A stretch of 39,459 nucleotides of DNA from an uncultured Pelagibacteraceae bacterium (GTDB taxonomy: Bacteria > Pseudomonadota > Alphaproteobacteria > Pelagibacterales > Pelagibacteraceae). The DNA lies in the NCBI GenBank assembly GCA_902605605.1, contig CACLDI010000007.1:1-39459 (forward strand), written 5' to 3'. This document shows positions 8,948-17,640 of this stretch, piece by piece (within the stretch, counting starts at the first letter, position 1; every line of letters begins with the position of its first letter). A program made the position numbers and the translations under genes. Under the pieces are notes generated by a model. The model was not told the DNA's origin, made no database searches, and was given only the letters and a program-made list of their open reading frames with translations.

Positions 8948-9790
8948 ATGAAATTATTAAGAGTAGGACAAAAGGGTAAAGAAAAACCTGCAGCTTTAGA
9001 CAAAGAGGGTAAAATAAGAGATATCAGCTCACATGTTGAAGATTTAAATCCTCATCATTTAAATTTTGAAACAATTTCAAAATTACAAAGTGCTGATCTC
9101 TCAACACTTCCTGAAATATCAGGTAGTGAAAGAATTGGTTCATGCATAACTAAGCCAGGTAAATTTGTTGCTATCGGATTAAATTTTTCTGATCATGCTG
9201 CAGAAACTGGTGCAGAAGCTCCATCTGAACCAATAGTCTTTATGAAAGCTACAAGCTGTATTAATGGTCCTAACGATGATATTGAAATTGTCTCAGGATC
9301 AAAAAAACTTGATTGGGAAGTTGAATTAGGAATTATAATTGGAAAAGAAACTAAACATATATCTGAAGATCAATCTCAAGATCACATTTTAGGATATTGC
9401 TTAGTAAACGACATCAGTGAACGAGAGTGGCAAATAGAAAAAATGGGTCAATGGGTTAAAGGAAAGTCTCATGATACTTACGGGCCAATCGGACCTTATA
9501 TGGTAACTAAAGATGAAATTTCAGATATTAATAATTTAAAAATGAGTTTAGATGTTAACGGAAATAAAATGCAAAGAGGAAACACAAATACCATGATATT
9601 TAATGTTAATTTTATTGTTTCCTACTTAAGTAAGTATATGTCTCTACAACCTGGTGACATCATTACCACAGGAACTCCTCCTGGAGTTGGAATGGGTATG
9701 AAACCTCAGCAATTTTTAAAAGCTGGTGACACGATGAAATTATCAGTTGAAAACTTAGGTGAACAGAACTCTAAAGTAATTGCTTTATAA
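8948..9790 (+). CDS. Fumarylacetoacetate hydrolase-family protein, probable 2,4-diketo-3-deoxy acid hydrolase
   Basis: The 280-residue protein has the FAH fold signature: a short N-terminal domain, then KPGKFVAIGLNFSDHAAETG, metal ligands Glu124 and Glu126 in LDWEVELG, Asp155 in VNDISERE, and the C-terminal TGTPPGVGMGMKP loop. A strong ribosome site (AAGGAG, 8938-8943) precedes the ATG. The family cleaves C-C bonds in diketo acids; in the L-fucose/L-rhamnose diketo pathway it gives pyruvate plus a hydroxyacid such as lactate. The presence of the SDR just upstream and the dehydratase just downstream makes that role likely, though other members are decarboxylases or hydratases. Confidence 0.85.
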   Translation: MKLLRVGQKGKEKPAALDKEGKIRDISSHVEDLNPHHLNFETISKLQSADLSTLPEISGSERIGSCITKPGKFVAIGLNFSDHAAETGAEAPSEPIVFMKATSCINGPNDDIEIVSGSKKLDWEVELGIIIGKETKHISEDQSQDHILGYCLVNDISEREWQIEKMGQWVKGKSHDTYGPIGPYMVTKDEISDINNLKMSLDVNGNKMQRGNTNTMIFNVNFIVSYLSKYMSLQPGDIITTGTPPGVGMGMKPQQFLKAGDTMKLSVENLGEQNSKVIAL

Positions 9791-9796
9791 ATTATT

Positions 9797-10969
9797 GTGA
9801 AGATAACTTCTATTAAAAGTCATGTACTTAGATATGAGTTAGAAAAAGAACTAGGCTATTCTCAACAATATTATAAACACCGAACTGCCCATCTTGTAGA
9901 AGTTGAGACCGATGAAGGTATAACTGGATGGGGAGAATGTTTTGGACCGGGTAATATTGCTCTTGCAAATAAATATATTGTTGAAAAAGTTATACAGCCT
10001 CTAATAATTGGAGAAGATCCTTTAAATAAAGAGCACATTTGGCAGAAAGTATATAATCTTTTAAGAGATAGTGGACAAAAAGGAATGCCTATACAAGCTT
10101 TATCAGGTGTTGATATTGCTTTGTGGGATATTCTTGGAAAAAAAACTAAAGCACCTCTTTATCAACTTCTAGGAGGAAAATGCAATGAACATATTCCAGT
10201 TTATGGATATGGGATGATGTTACAAAAAAAATCTGCTTATGAACTAATAAATCTATTTCAAGAGGAGGCGAAAGAAATTAAGTCTAAAAATTTTAAAGCT
10301 ATGAAAATGAAAATAGGTTTAGGTGCAAAGGAAGATCTAAAATTAGTACAAGCGGTTAGGGAAAGCATAGGTAAAGACTTTAAGTTGATGGTAGATGCCA
10401 ATCATGCATATAATCTAAAAGACGCCATATATGTGGGAAAAGGCTTAGATGAATTGGATATATTTTGGTTTGAGGAGCCAGTTGCACCAGAGGATTATGA
10501 AGGGTATCGACAATTAAGAAGCAAAATTTCTACGAGTATTGCAGGTGGTGAGGCTGAATTTACAAAATATGGTTGGAATAAATTAATCTCAAACAATTGT
10601 ATAGATATTGCCCAGCCAGAAGTTTGTGGTTTGGGGGGAATTACTGAGTACTTGAAAGTTTCAGCATTAGCTCAGGCAAATTTTATTCCAGTTATAAATC
10701 ATGTTTGGGGGTCAGCTATAAGCATAGCTGTAAATTTACACTTGCTAACAGCTCAACCAGATATGCCGGGGGGATTATTTCCTTCAAAATCTATGTTAGA
10801 ATTTGATACTACAGAAAAAAATATTTTTATTACAGATCTTCCAGATAAAGATTTTTCGATTTTAAAGCAGGTAAAAGAAAATAATGGATTTGCATCAGTC
10901 AGTGATAATATTGGTATAGGCATTAATCCTAATAAAGACTTTATAAATGAATTTGAGGTTAATGAATAA
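9797..10969 (+). CDS. Enolase-superfamily sugar-acid dehydratase (mandelate racemase subgroup)
   Basis: A 390-residue enolase-superfamily protein starting at GTG 9797, 6 bp after the hydrolase stop. The barrel shows the mandelate-racemase-type residues: KxK as Lys170/Lys172 (MKMKIG), metal ligands Asp200 (VDANHAY), Glu226 (WFEEPV) and Glu252 (GGEAEF), then Asp270 (DIAQPEV) and the general base His302 (NHVWGSA). Such enzymes abstract the proton alpha to a carboxylate and mostly dehydrate sugar acids (fuconate, rhamnonate, galactonate) to 2-keto-3-deoxy acids. The full catalytic set suggests an active enzyme. Together with the SDR and FAH genes it would supply their substrate. Specificity is not predictable by eye. 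Confidence 0.85.
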   Translation: MKITSIKSHVLRYELEKELGYSQQYYKHRTAHLVEVETDEGITGWGECFGPGNIALANKYIVEKVIQPLIIGEDPLNKEHIWQKVYNLLRDSGQKGMPIQALSGVDIALWDILGKKTKAPLYQLLGGKCNEHIPVYGYGMMLQKKSAYELINLFQEEAKEIKSKNFKAMKMKIGLGAKEDLKLVQAVRESIGKDFKLMVDANHAYNLKDAIYVGKGLDELDIFWFEEPVAPEDYEGYRQLRSKISTSIAGGEAEFTKYGWNKLISNNCIDIAQPEVCGLGGITEYLKVSALAQANFIPVINHVWGSAISIAVNLHLLTAQPDMPGGLFPSKSMLEFDTTEKNIFITDLPDKDFSILKQVKENNGFASVSDNIGIGINPNKDFINEFEVNE

Positions 10970-11873
10970 AATCAAAACTTCAGAACCAAAAGTTATTTGG
11001 AATAGTAAATGCAAATTGGGTGAAGGAACATTATGGGTTAAAGAGCATAATTCAATCTATTTTGTTGATATAAAAAAAAAGAAAATCTGTATTTTAAATA
11101 TTAAAAATAATAAAAAAAAACAGATTAAAGTAAATAAAGAGATTGGTTTTTTGTCTTATGTTAAAAAAAACATATTTATATTGGGATTACAAGGAGAAAT
11201 AAGAATTCAAAATCTCAAATCTAAAAAAATTATTAAATCAATATTAATCGAACCAAATATTAAACTAAACAGAAGCAATGATGGTAAAACTGATCCAGCT
11301 GGAAATCTATGGTTTGGCACTATGGATAACTTAGAAAGAAAAATTGAAAAAGGATCACTCTATAAATTAGATAAGAATTTATTACTAACTAAAGTTGATA
11401 AAAATTATAGAATAACAAATGGACCAGCTTTCATTGATCAGTTTAATTTTTACCATACCGATAGTTCTAAAAAAAAAATTTATAAAATTAAAATTAATAA
11501 AAATAATAAAATTATACACAAAAAAATTTTTAAAACCTTTTCTGGTAAAGAAGGAGTTCCAGATGGAATGACTTTAGATAATAAAAAAAATCTATGGGTA
11601 GCTCATTACCACGGAGCTTGTATTTCAGTATTTAATAGCAAGGCAAAATTAATCCATAGAATTCAATTCCCTGCAAAAAATATTACAAATTGCACATTTG
11701 GTGGTCAAAAAAATAATGAACTTTTTGTAACTTCAGCAACAAAAGGTATGAACACTGCAGAATTGCGAAAATATAGATACTCTGGAGCTTTATTTAGTGT
11801 AAAAACTAACTCTAAAGGAATTTTACAAAAAAAATTTGTTTTAATTAATGAAAAAAAGAGATCTTTATTATGA
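10962..11873 (+). CDS. SMP-30/gluconolactonase-family lactonase
   Basis: A beta-propeller of the SMP-30/regucalcin family. Metal-site landmarks are all visible: the N-terminal LGEGTLW glutamate, RSNDGKTDPAGNLWFGTMD, NGPAFID and VPDGMTLD. The family hydrolyses sugar lactones to the free acids. I prefer ATG 10962 (after GAGG at 10955-10958) over the in-frame ATG at 10947; both overlap the end of the dehydratase gene. Residues are unusually rich in Lys/Asn/Ile, reflecting the A-rich composition. The 3' end overlaps the proposed ppc start by 26 bases. It would produce the sugar acid consumed by the neighbouring dehydratase, either from an imported lactone or from an internal sugar oxidation whose dehydrogenase is not in this window. 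Confidence 0.82.
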   Translation: MNKIKTSEPKVIWNSKCKLGEGTLWVKEHNSIYFVDIKKKKICILNIKNNKKKQIKVNKEIGFLSYVKKNIFILGLQGEIRIQNLKSKKIIKSILIEPNIKLNRSNDGKTDPAGNLWFGTMDNLERKIEKGSLYKLDKNLLLTKVDKNYRITNGPAFIDQFNFYHTDSSKKKIYKIKINKNNKIIHKKIFKTFSGKEGVPDGMTLDNKKNLWVAHYHGACISVFNSKAKLIHRIQFPAKNITNCTFGGQKNNELFVTSATKGMNTAELRKYRYSGALFSVKTNSKGILQKKFVLINEKKRSLL

Positions 11874-14532
11874 GAGAATACCGACAAAGTTGCTTAGAGA
11901 AGATATCAGTTATCTTGGAAATATTCTTGGTGAGGTAATTAAAGAGCAAGAAGGTATAAAGTTTTTCAATCTAGTCGAAAAGGTAAGGAAACTCTCAAAA
12001 GCCAATAAAATAAATCTTAAAAATAAAAATTCTTTTAAAAAACTAGTTAAAACAGTAAGAAAAAGTAATCCAAGAGATACACTCAGACTAACTAGAGCAT
12101 TTACTCATTTCATAAATTTCATAAATCTAGCTGAGTCAATTGATACTGCGAGAAATTTAGATGAATACGAAACTAAGAAAAAAAATCTAAAATATAATAT
12201 TTTTATAGAAGAAATATTTGAAAAACTTTTTAAAAATAAAAAAATATCCAATAACAAAATTTATAATCTTGCTAAAAATTTAGATATAGGAATAGTTTTA
12301 ACCGCACATCCAACAGAAGTAAAAAGAAGAACATTAATACAGAAATATCATAAGATAATTGAAATTTTAGAGCAAAGAGATCTCTATAAATCTAATTCAT
12401 CTAAATTAATACAATTAAACAAACAACTATATGACGAGTTTACAATTATTTGGAATACAGACGATCTTAAAAGATCAAAACCTTCTCCATTTGATGAAGC
12501 AAGATGGGGTTTGGCAATTATAGAAGATAGTTTGTGGGATACTGTTCCAAAAGTTTATAAAAGATTAAACTCTATCTTTTTAAAAAATATGAATAGAGGA
12601 TTGCCAAAAAATTTTAATCCAATTCAATTTGGTTCATGGATGGGTGGGGATAGAGATGGAAATCCTAATGTAACTTCAAAAGTCACTAAAGAAGTAATTT
12701 TATTATCAAGATGGGAAGCGGCAAAACTATATGAGAAATCTTTGACAAAAATTATTAGATCTTACTCTATGAAAAAATGTTCAAAAAAAATAAGTTCTAA
12801 AGTTGGAAAAACTTTTGAGCCGTATCGAGTTTTTTTAAGACCTTTAAGAGATAAACTAAGATTAACCCACAGATCTATAGAACGATATTTTATTAATAAA
12901 AAACCTTTAGATAAAAAAATCTTATTAACCTCAACTGAAGAAATTTTAAAGCCTTTGAGAGTTGTAAGAGAGTCTTTAGAGCAAAATCAAAACGAAAATG
13001 TTGCAAGTGGAGATTTATTAGATCTTATGAGAAGAGCAAAATGCTTTGGTATAAATCTTGCTAGACTAGATATTAGACAAGAGTCTTCTCGTCACACACA
13101 ATTAATTGCTGAATTTGTTAAAAAGAAATTTAATAAAAATTACTTTAAATTCACTGAAGATGAAAAAATTAATTTTTTAAAATCTAAATTAACTTCAAAT
13201 AAAAACATTATTAATAAATTTAAATTTTCTAATAAAGAAAACAATGAAGTTTGGTCCACTTTAAAAATACTTGCCGATGAACCCTCTGAGTGTTTAGGTG
13301 CCTATGTAATTTCAATGACAACATCCGTATCAGATATTTTATCAGTTTCATTTTTACAAAAAGAGGCAAAAATAAAAGATAAATTAAGAGTTGTACCTTT
13401 ATTTGAAACATTGGATGATTTGATTAACGCAAAACCAGTTATGGAGAACTTATTTTCGAAAAAATGGTACAGAAAATTAATTAATAATAAACAAGAGGTA
13501 ATGATAGGATATTCTGACTCTAGTAAAGATGCTGGTAAAATTTGTGCTAGCTGGCATCAATATAAAGCTCAAGAAGAAATTGTTATATTAGGGAAAAAAT
13601 TCAACATAGATGTAACTTTTTTTCATGGAAGAGGAGGTTCACCTGGAAGAGGGGGAGGTCCAATCCAAGCTACTTTAAGATCTCAACCACCCAATTCTGT
13701 AAATGGAAAAATAAGGATTACTGATCAGGGAGAAGTTATTCAGCAAAAATATGGTTACGAACCTATAGCTGAATATAATTTATGCAGTTATATAGGTGCT
13801 GTAACTGAGGCAACACTTAATCCACCACCTTCACCCAAACGAAACTGGCGAGAATTAATTGAAAACATGTCTGATATTTCTAAAAGTTCTTATAGAAAAA
13901 ATATTAATCAGAGCTCAGAATTTATTAAATACTTTAAAACTGTTACCCCAAGTGCAGCTCTTGGAAAACTATCTATTGGATCGAGACCATCAAAAAGGAA
14001 AAATATTGATAATATAAAGAGTTTAAGAGCTATACCTTGGGTTTTTGCGTGGACACAAATAAGGTTGATGTTGCCAGCTTGGCTTGGTAGTGCAGAGGCT
14101 TTAAGATACGGGTATATAAAAAAATTTAGAAAAACATTATTTGATATGGAAAAAAATTGGCCCTTTTTCAATTCAATGTTAGATATTCTTGATATGGTAA
14201 TTACTAAAGCTGATCCAGAAATTTCAAAAATTTATGAGGAATATTTAGGAGATAATGCATTAAAAAGAGTTGGAAAAAAGCTAAGATTTCAATTTGATGC
14301 AATAAAAAACTTAAATAAAAAAATTACCACAAAAGAAATTATTTTAACACGTAAGCAATTAAGAACTTTAATAACGGTTAGAGCTATATACTCTGAGGTA
14401 TTAAATATTATTCAACCAATAGTTATATTTAAACTTAAAAAAAATAAAAAAATGTCTGAAAAAAAATATTTAAATGATGCTCTTTTAACATCAATAGCTG
14501 GAATATCGGCTGCTATGAAAAATACGGGATAG
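11848..14532 (+). CDS. ppc: Phosphoenolpyruvate carboxylase
   Basis: A complete 894-residue PEP carboxylase that makes oxaloacetate from PEP and bicarbonate, an anaplerotic step in the cytoplasm. Signatures are VLTAHPTEVKRRT (catalytic His154), FGSWMGGDRDGNPNVT, GYSDSSKDAG, the glycine loop FHGRGGSPGRGGGP (about 591-604), LGKLSIGSRPSKR, and the family's typical C-terminal NTG, which shows that the end is intact. The N-terminus (REDISYLGNILGEVIKEQEG) aligns in pattern with enteric Ppc, so the ATG at 11848 is acceptable despite overlapping the lactonase gene by 26 bases. Many A-runs are present without a frameshift. ccdA begins on the base after its stop codon. Confidence 0.97.
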   Translation: MKKRDLYYERIPTKLLREDISYLGNILGEVIKEQEGIKFFNLVEKVRKLSKANKINLKNKNSFKKLVKTVRKSNPRDTLRLTRAFTHFINFINLAESIDTARNLDEYETKKKNLKYNIFIEEIFEKLFKNKKISNNKIYNLAKNLDIGIVLTAHPTEVKRRTLIQKYHKIIEILEQRDLYKSNSSKLIQLNKQLYDEFTIIWNTDDLKRSKPSPFDEARWGLAIIEDSLWDTVPKVYKRLNSIFLKNMNRGLPKNFNPIQFGSWMGGDRDGNPNVTSKVTKEVILLSRWEAAKLYEKSLTKIIRSYSMKKCSKKISSKVGKTFEPYRVFLRPLRDKLRLTHRSIERYFINKKPLDKKILLTSTEEILKPLRVVRESLEQNQNENVASGDLLDLMRRAKCFGINLARLDIRQESSRHTQLIAEFVKKKFNKNYFKFTEDEKINFLKSKLTSNKNIINKFKFSNKENNEVWSTLKILADEPSECLGAYVISMTTSVSDILSVSFLQKEAKIKDKLRVVPLFETLDDLINAKPVMENLFSKKWYRKLINNKQEVMIGYSDSSKDAGKICASWHQYKAQEEIVILGKKFNIDVTFFHGRGGSPGRGGGPIQATLRSQPPNSVNGKIRITDQGEVIQQKYGYEPIAEYNLCSYIGAVTEATLNPPPSPKRNWRELIENMSDISKSSYRKNINQSSEFIKYFKTVTPSAALGKLSIGSRPSKRKNIDNIKSLRAIPWVFAWTQIRLMLPAWLGSAEALRYGYIKKFRKTLFDMEKNWPFFNSMLDILDMVITKADPEISKIYEEYLGDNALKRVGKKLRFQFDAIKNLNKKITTKEIILTRKQLRTLITVRAIYSEVLNIIQPIVIFKLKKNKKMSEKKYLNDALLTSIAGISAAMKNTG

Positions 14533-15240
14533 ATGTTTGAATATTTAATTGCTTTTGGTGCAGGTCTTATAAGTTTTTTATCACCATGTGTGTTACCACT
14601 TATCCCTGGATATGTTTCCTATATTTCAGGTCAATCTCTTCAAGAAATAATAGAGTCTAAAAAAACCAACCTTTTTCCTTTAGTTTTATTTTGTTCAGGG
14701 TTTTCAACTGTATTTGTACTTTTGGGAGCATCAGCCTCTTTTCTTGGTCAGGCACTTTTGCAAAATTCAGAAATTTTAAGAATTTTTGCAGGGATAATAA
14801 TTGTTATATTTTCATTTCAATTACTGGGTATTATAAATATTCCATATCTTAACTTTGAAAAAAGATTTGACGCAAAAGAGTCTAGAAATATTTTATTTCC
14901 ATATATAATTGGACTTGCATTTGGTTTTGGATGGACTCCTTGTATTGGGCCAATTTTAGGTTCTATTTTAGCATTAGCCTCGATTGAAGAAACATTATCT
15001 AGAGCAATAATTTTGTTGATATCTTACTCATTAGGCCTTGCTATACCTTTTGTATTATCAGGATATTTAATTCAGAGATTTTTATTATTTTCTAAAAATT
15101 TTAGAAAAAATATAAATTTGATCTCAAAAATAGGTGGAATAACTCTCTTAGTCACAGGAATTTTAATTTTAACCAATCAGTTACAAGCGATTGGCTTCTA
15201 TATAATTAAAGTTTTTCCTTTTATGCAAAATTTCGGCTAA
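14533..15240 (+). CDS. ccdA: CcdA-type thiol-disulfide electron carrier of the inner membrane
   Basis: The 235-residue protein has six hydrophobic helices and the two conserved cysteine-proline motifs of CcdA/DsbD-beta: SPCVLPLIPGYVSYISG near residue 18 and GWTPCIGPILG near residue 136. CcdA moves electrons from cytoplasmic thioredoxin to periplasmic thiol proteins, mainly for cytochrome c maturation. The ATG follows directly on the ppc stop codon. No cytochrome c assembly gene is in the window. Two exported thiol enzymes lie elsewhere in it (MsrB at 23490 and a glutathione peroxidase at 29723), which might depend on this electron source; that link is an inference. Confidence 0.92.
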   Translation: MFEYLIAFGAGLISFLSPCVLPLIPGYVSYISGQSLQEIIESKKTNLFPLVLFCSGFSTVFVLLGASASFLGQALLQNSEILRIFAGIIIVIFSFQLLGIINIPYLNFEKRFDAKESRNILFPYIIGLAFGFGWTPCIGPILGSILALASIEETLSRAIILLISYSLGLAIPFVLSGYLIQRFLLFSKNFRKNINLISKIGGITLLVTGILILTNQLQAIGFYIIKVFPFMQNFG

Positions 15241-15249
15241 AAAGGAAGA

Positions 15250-15837
15250 ATGAAAATTTATCAAATAGACTCAAGTGCCAGGAAAAAAGGCTCAACTTCA
15301 AGAGCTTTAGCTAAAAAATTGTTGGATAAAATAAAAAAACCTGGTGACGAAGTACTTTACAGAGATTTAGATGAGGAGATGCTTTTTGTAAGTGGATTAA
15401 CAGAGTCAGGGATGAAAATTGATGAAAAAGATCAAACAGAACATCACAAAAAAATGTTTGAGTTGTCAGACCAACTAGTAAAAGAGCTTAAAGAAAGTGA
15501 TGTCATTATTATTTCAGCACCAATTTATAATTATGGTCCACCAGCAACCTTAAAGGCTTGGACAGATTTAGCTGCTAGAATTGGAGAAACATTTAAATTT
15601 AAACCGAATGGAAGAAGGGAAGGACTATTAAAAAACAAACATGCTTATTTGGTTATTACTTCTGGTGGTACCAAACTTAACAGTGCTGAGGATTTTTTAA
15701 CACCATGGTTGAAATTTATTTTAAATTTCTTTGGGATAGAAAAAGTAGATGTAATTAGTGCCGATCAAATGGCTTTGGATTATGATAAATCTATTAAAGA
15801 TGCAGAAGCTCAAATTGAAAATTTGTTTAAAGATTAA
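15250..15837 (+). CDS. AzoR-like FMN-dependent NAD(P)H oxidoreductase
   Basis: A 195-residue flavodoxin-fold protein. The N-terminal IDSSARKKGSTSRALAKKL is the phosphate-binding loop of the azoreductase/NAD(P)H-quinone reductase family, and SAPIYNYGPPATLKAWTDLAARIGETF is its second hallmark, with the TSGG turn near residue 138. Such enzymes carry out two-electron reduction of quinones, azo dyes or nitro compounds and probably protect against electrophiles. A ribosome site (AAGGA, 15242-15246) precedes the ATG, 9 bp after the ccdA stop. The natural substrate is unknown. Confidence 0.85.
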   Translation: MKIYQIDSSARKKGSTSRALAKKLLDKIKKPGDEVLYRDLDEEMLFVSGLTESGMKIDEKDQTEHHKKMFELSDQLVKELKESDVIIISAPIYNYGPPATLKAWTDLAARIGETFKFKPNGRREGLLKNKHAYLVITSGGTKLNSAEDFLTPWLKFILNFFGIEKVDVISADQMALDYDKSIKDAEAQIENLFKD

Positions 15838-15895
15838 AATAAATTAAATTAAAAATTAACTTTAATAGATATTAATTTAATAGTATGAACTCTTT

Positions 15896-16699
15896 GTGAA
15901 TAATTTTGACACAAAAAAATATCTAATATTTGCTAAATTCTTAAACCAATTAGCTAAAGATCTTACTAGTTTTTATTATTCTAAATTAAATAGGACTTTT
16001 AAAGTATCCAATAAGCTTAAAGGAAAGGGATACGACCCTGTAACAACATCCGACAAAGCATTTGAAAAATTTATAAGATCTAAAATTAAAAAAAAATTTC
16101 CAAATCATCAAGTTATAGGTGAAGAGTTCGGTCACAAAAAATCAAAAAGTGAATTTACGTGGGTAATCGATCCAATTGATGGAACAAGGTCGTTTGTAAT
16201 AGGAAATCCAACTTGGAGTAATCTTATTTCATTAAATTACAAAGGCTCACCAATTTTAGGGTTAGCAAATTTCCCAATCTTAAAAAAATATTACTTAAAT
16301 TATACAGACAAAGCTGCATATGTAGTAGAAAATGGAAAAAAAAGAAAAATTAAGGTCAATAAAAAAGCAGCTTTTAAAAATGTAAAAGTATCTGCTGCAT
16401 TTCATGGGGCGCTATCTATCAATAAACAAAAAAAAATTCCTCAAATTTTAAAATTAATGCAGTTTCCATGCAGTGATGCTTTAAGTTATTCGCACTTAGC
16501 TGAAGGAAGACTTGATATTGTAATTCAATGTTCAAATAAAATTTGGGACATTCATCCCTTGATACCTATCATAAAAGCTGCAGGTGGTTACCTTAATACC
16601 TGGGATAACAAAGACGCAATAAAAGGTGGAAATATTTTAGTTTCATCAAATAAAGCTATTCATAATAAATTTTTGAAATTATTAAAACCTGTTTGCTAA
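15896..16699 (+). CDS. Inositol-monophosphatase-family phosphatase, possibly histidinol-phosphatase
   Basis: The 267-residue protein carries the Li+-sensitive phosphatase motifs: DPVTTSDKAFE (metal-binding Asp), GEEFG, the hallmark WVIDPIDGTRSFVIGNP, and near the C-terminus WDIHPLIPIIKAAGG. Members dephosphorylate inositol phosphate, histidinol phosphate (HisN) or PAP. The RSFVIGNP variant after DPIDGT is typical of the HisN-like branch, so histidinol phosphatase is a reasonable guess but not proven. The start is GTG at 15896 with no convincing ribosome site; an ATG at 15885 is in another frame and ends after four codons. Confidence 0.82.
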   Translation: MNNFDTKKYLIFAKFLNQLAKDLTSFYYSKLNRTFKVSNKLKGKGYDPVTTSDKAFEKFIRSKIKKKFPNHQVIGEEFGHKKSKSEFTWVIDPIDGTRSFVIGNPTWSNLISLNYKGSPILGLANFPILKKYYLNYTDKAAYVVENGKKRKIKVNKKAAFKNVKVSAAFHGALSINKQKKIPQILKLMQFPCSDALSYSHLAEGRLDIVIQCSNKIWDIHPLIPIIKAAGGYLNTWDNKDAIKGGNILVSSNKAIHNKFLKLLKPVC

Positions 16700-16714
16700 G
16701 AATTTCTTTTATCA

Positions 16715-17065
16715 ATGAATCTGAAATATATTTTTAAAATTTTAGATAAAGATGAATGGAATAATGCCAAAAAAAATGGGAATTACCCTGGTTCATCGCA
16801 AGATTTAAAAGATGGATACATACATTTTTCTGAGGAAGAACAAGTTCATGAGACACTTGAAAAATATTATGACAAAAAAGAGAATTTAATTTTATTAAAA
16901 ATTCATACATTAAATCTTGAGCATCTAGTGTGGGAGAATGCATCCAATGGAGATATGTATCCTCATTTGTATTCCACTTTAGATATTAAGAATGTTGAGG
17001 ATGAATTTGAACTGATCTTAAACAAAGATGGAACTCATCAGTTACCAGATCTTTTTGAAAAATAA
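16715..17065 (+). CDS. DUF952-family protein
   Basis: A 116-residue soluble protein that matches the DUF952 pattern: an N-terminal YIFKILDKDEW, the central DGYIHFSEEEQVHETLEKYY, and a conserved late part with LVWE and PHLYSTL. The family is widespread in alphaproteobacteria and its function is not established. It sits 15 bp after the phosphatase gene on the same strand and converges with the small-gene operon, leaving only 10 bp between stop codons and no hairpin. Confidence 0.75.
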   Translation: MNLKYIFKILDKDEWNNAKKNGNYPGSSQDLKDGYIHFSEEEQVHETLEKYYDKKENLILLKIHTLNLEHLVWENASNGDMYPHLYSTLDIKNVEDEFELILNKDGTHQLPDLFEK

Positions 17066-17075
17066 TTTTAATTTA

Positions 17076-17411
17076 CTAATCTATTTGTCCTAGATAGTTG
17101 ACCATAATTACACCAATAATAATTAGAATTATTCCAATAATTCCATAGATGTTTGGGATTTGATTAAACTTTAAAACAGCAAATAGAACTACGCCTGTCA
17201 CAGTTAATCCGCTATAAGTCGAATAAGCAAATCCAACTGGAAGAGCTGACATCGCTTTTGCGATCGAAAACATAGTAATACACATAAATAATATACATAG
17301 AACAGATGGGGTTAATTTTGAGAAACCATCTGAAATCTTTGCGAAACTATTTGACGCTATTCCAAATATAATTCCATTTGCTAAAAATAAATATCCTAAT
17401 AATGGTTTCAT
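17076..17411 (-). CDS. SMR-like four-helix membrane protein lacking the key Glu (copy 2)
   Basis: A 111-residue protein with four hydrophobic helices and the small multidrug resistance (SMR/EmrE) layout, including the third-helix region YSTYSGLTVTGVVLFAVLKFNQ and a C-terminal IIIGVIMVNYLG. The first helix aligns without gaps to EmrE, but the membrane-embedded glutamate (Glu14 of EmrE), which couples proton and substrate movement, is glycine here (LFLANGIIFGIASNSFAK). No other acidic residue lies in that helix. It is the last gene of a probable nine-gene operon and lies two genes after a second SMR-like protein with the same change. It could pair with it as a heterodimer. Function is open; it should not be called a drug exporter on homology alone. 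Confidence 0.78.
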   Translation of the reverse strand: MKPLLGYLFLANGIIFGIASNSFAKISDGFSKLTPSVLCILFMCITMFSIAKAMSALPVGFAYSTYSGLTVTGVVLFAVLKFNQIPNIYGIIGIILIIIGVIMVNYLGQID

Positions 17412-17413
17412 AA

Positions 17414-17638
17414 TTACTCTATAGTAATTTTATCAATTATAGATCTTATCATTGGTGCTATTATAATAGCAGCTATTAGAGCAACAGGAAAAGCAAACAT
17501 CCAAGAAAAAAACCACCTTCCAAAAAATCCATCTGTTAAACTTGTGTTAACAGCTACAACAACACCACTCATAATTAAACTCATTCCAAAAGACATTAAG
17601 AAAATAAATACAAATTGTGCATATTTTTTTTTAATCAT
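17414..17638 (-). CDS. DUF2798 small membrane protein
   Basis: A 74-residue protein with two hydrophobic helices (about 8-30 and 42-62), matching DUF2798: FLMSFGMSLIMSGVVVAVNT, then FFGRWFFSWMFAFPVALIAA. The family is often one or two copies of this hairpin and has no established role. Here it lies exactly between two SMR-like genes, with gaps of only 2 bp on each side. Co-expression and possibly a joint membrane complex are inferred. Confidence 0.75.
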   Translation of the reverse strand: MIKKKYAQFVFIFLMSFGMSLIMSGVVVAVNTSLTDGFFGRWFFSWMFAFPVALIAAIIIAPMIRSIIDKITIE

Positions 17639-17640
17639 TA

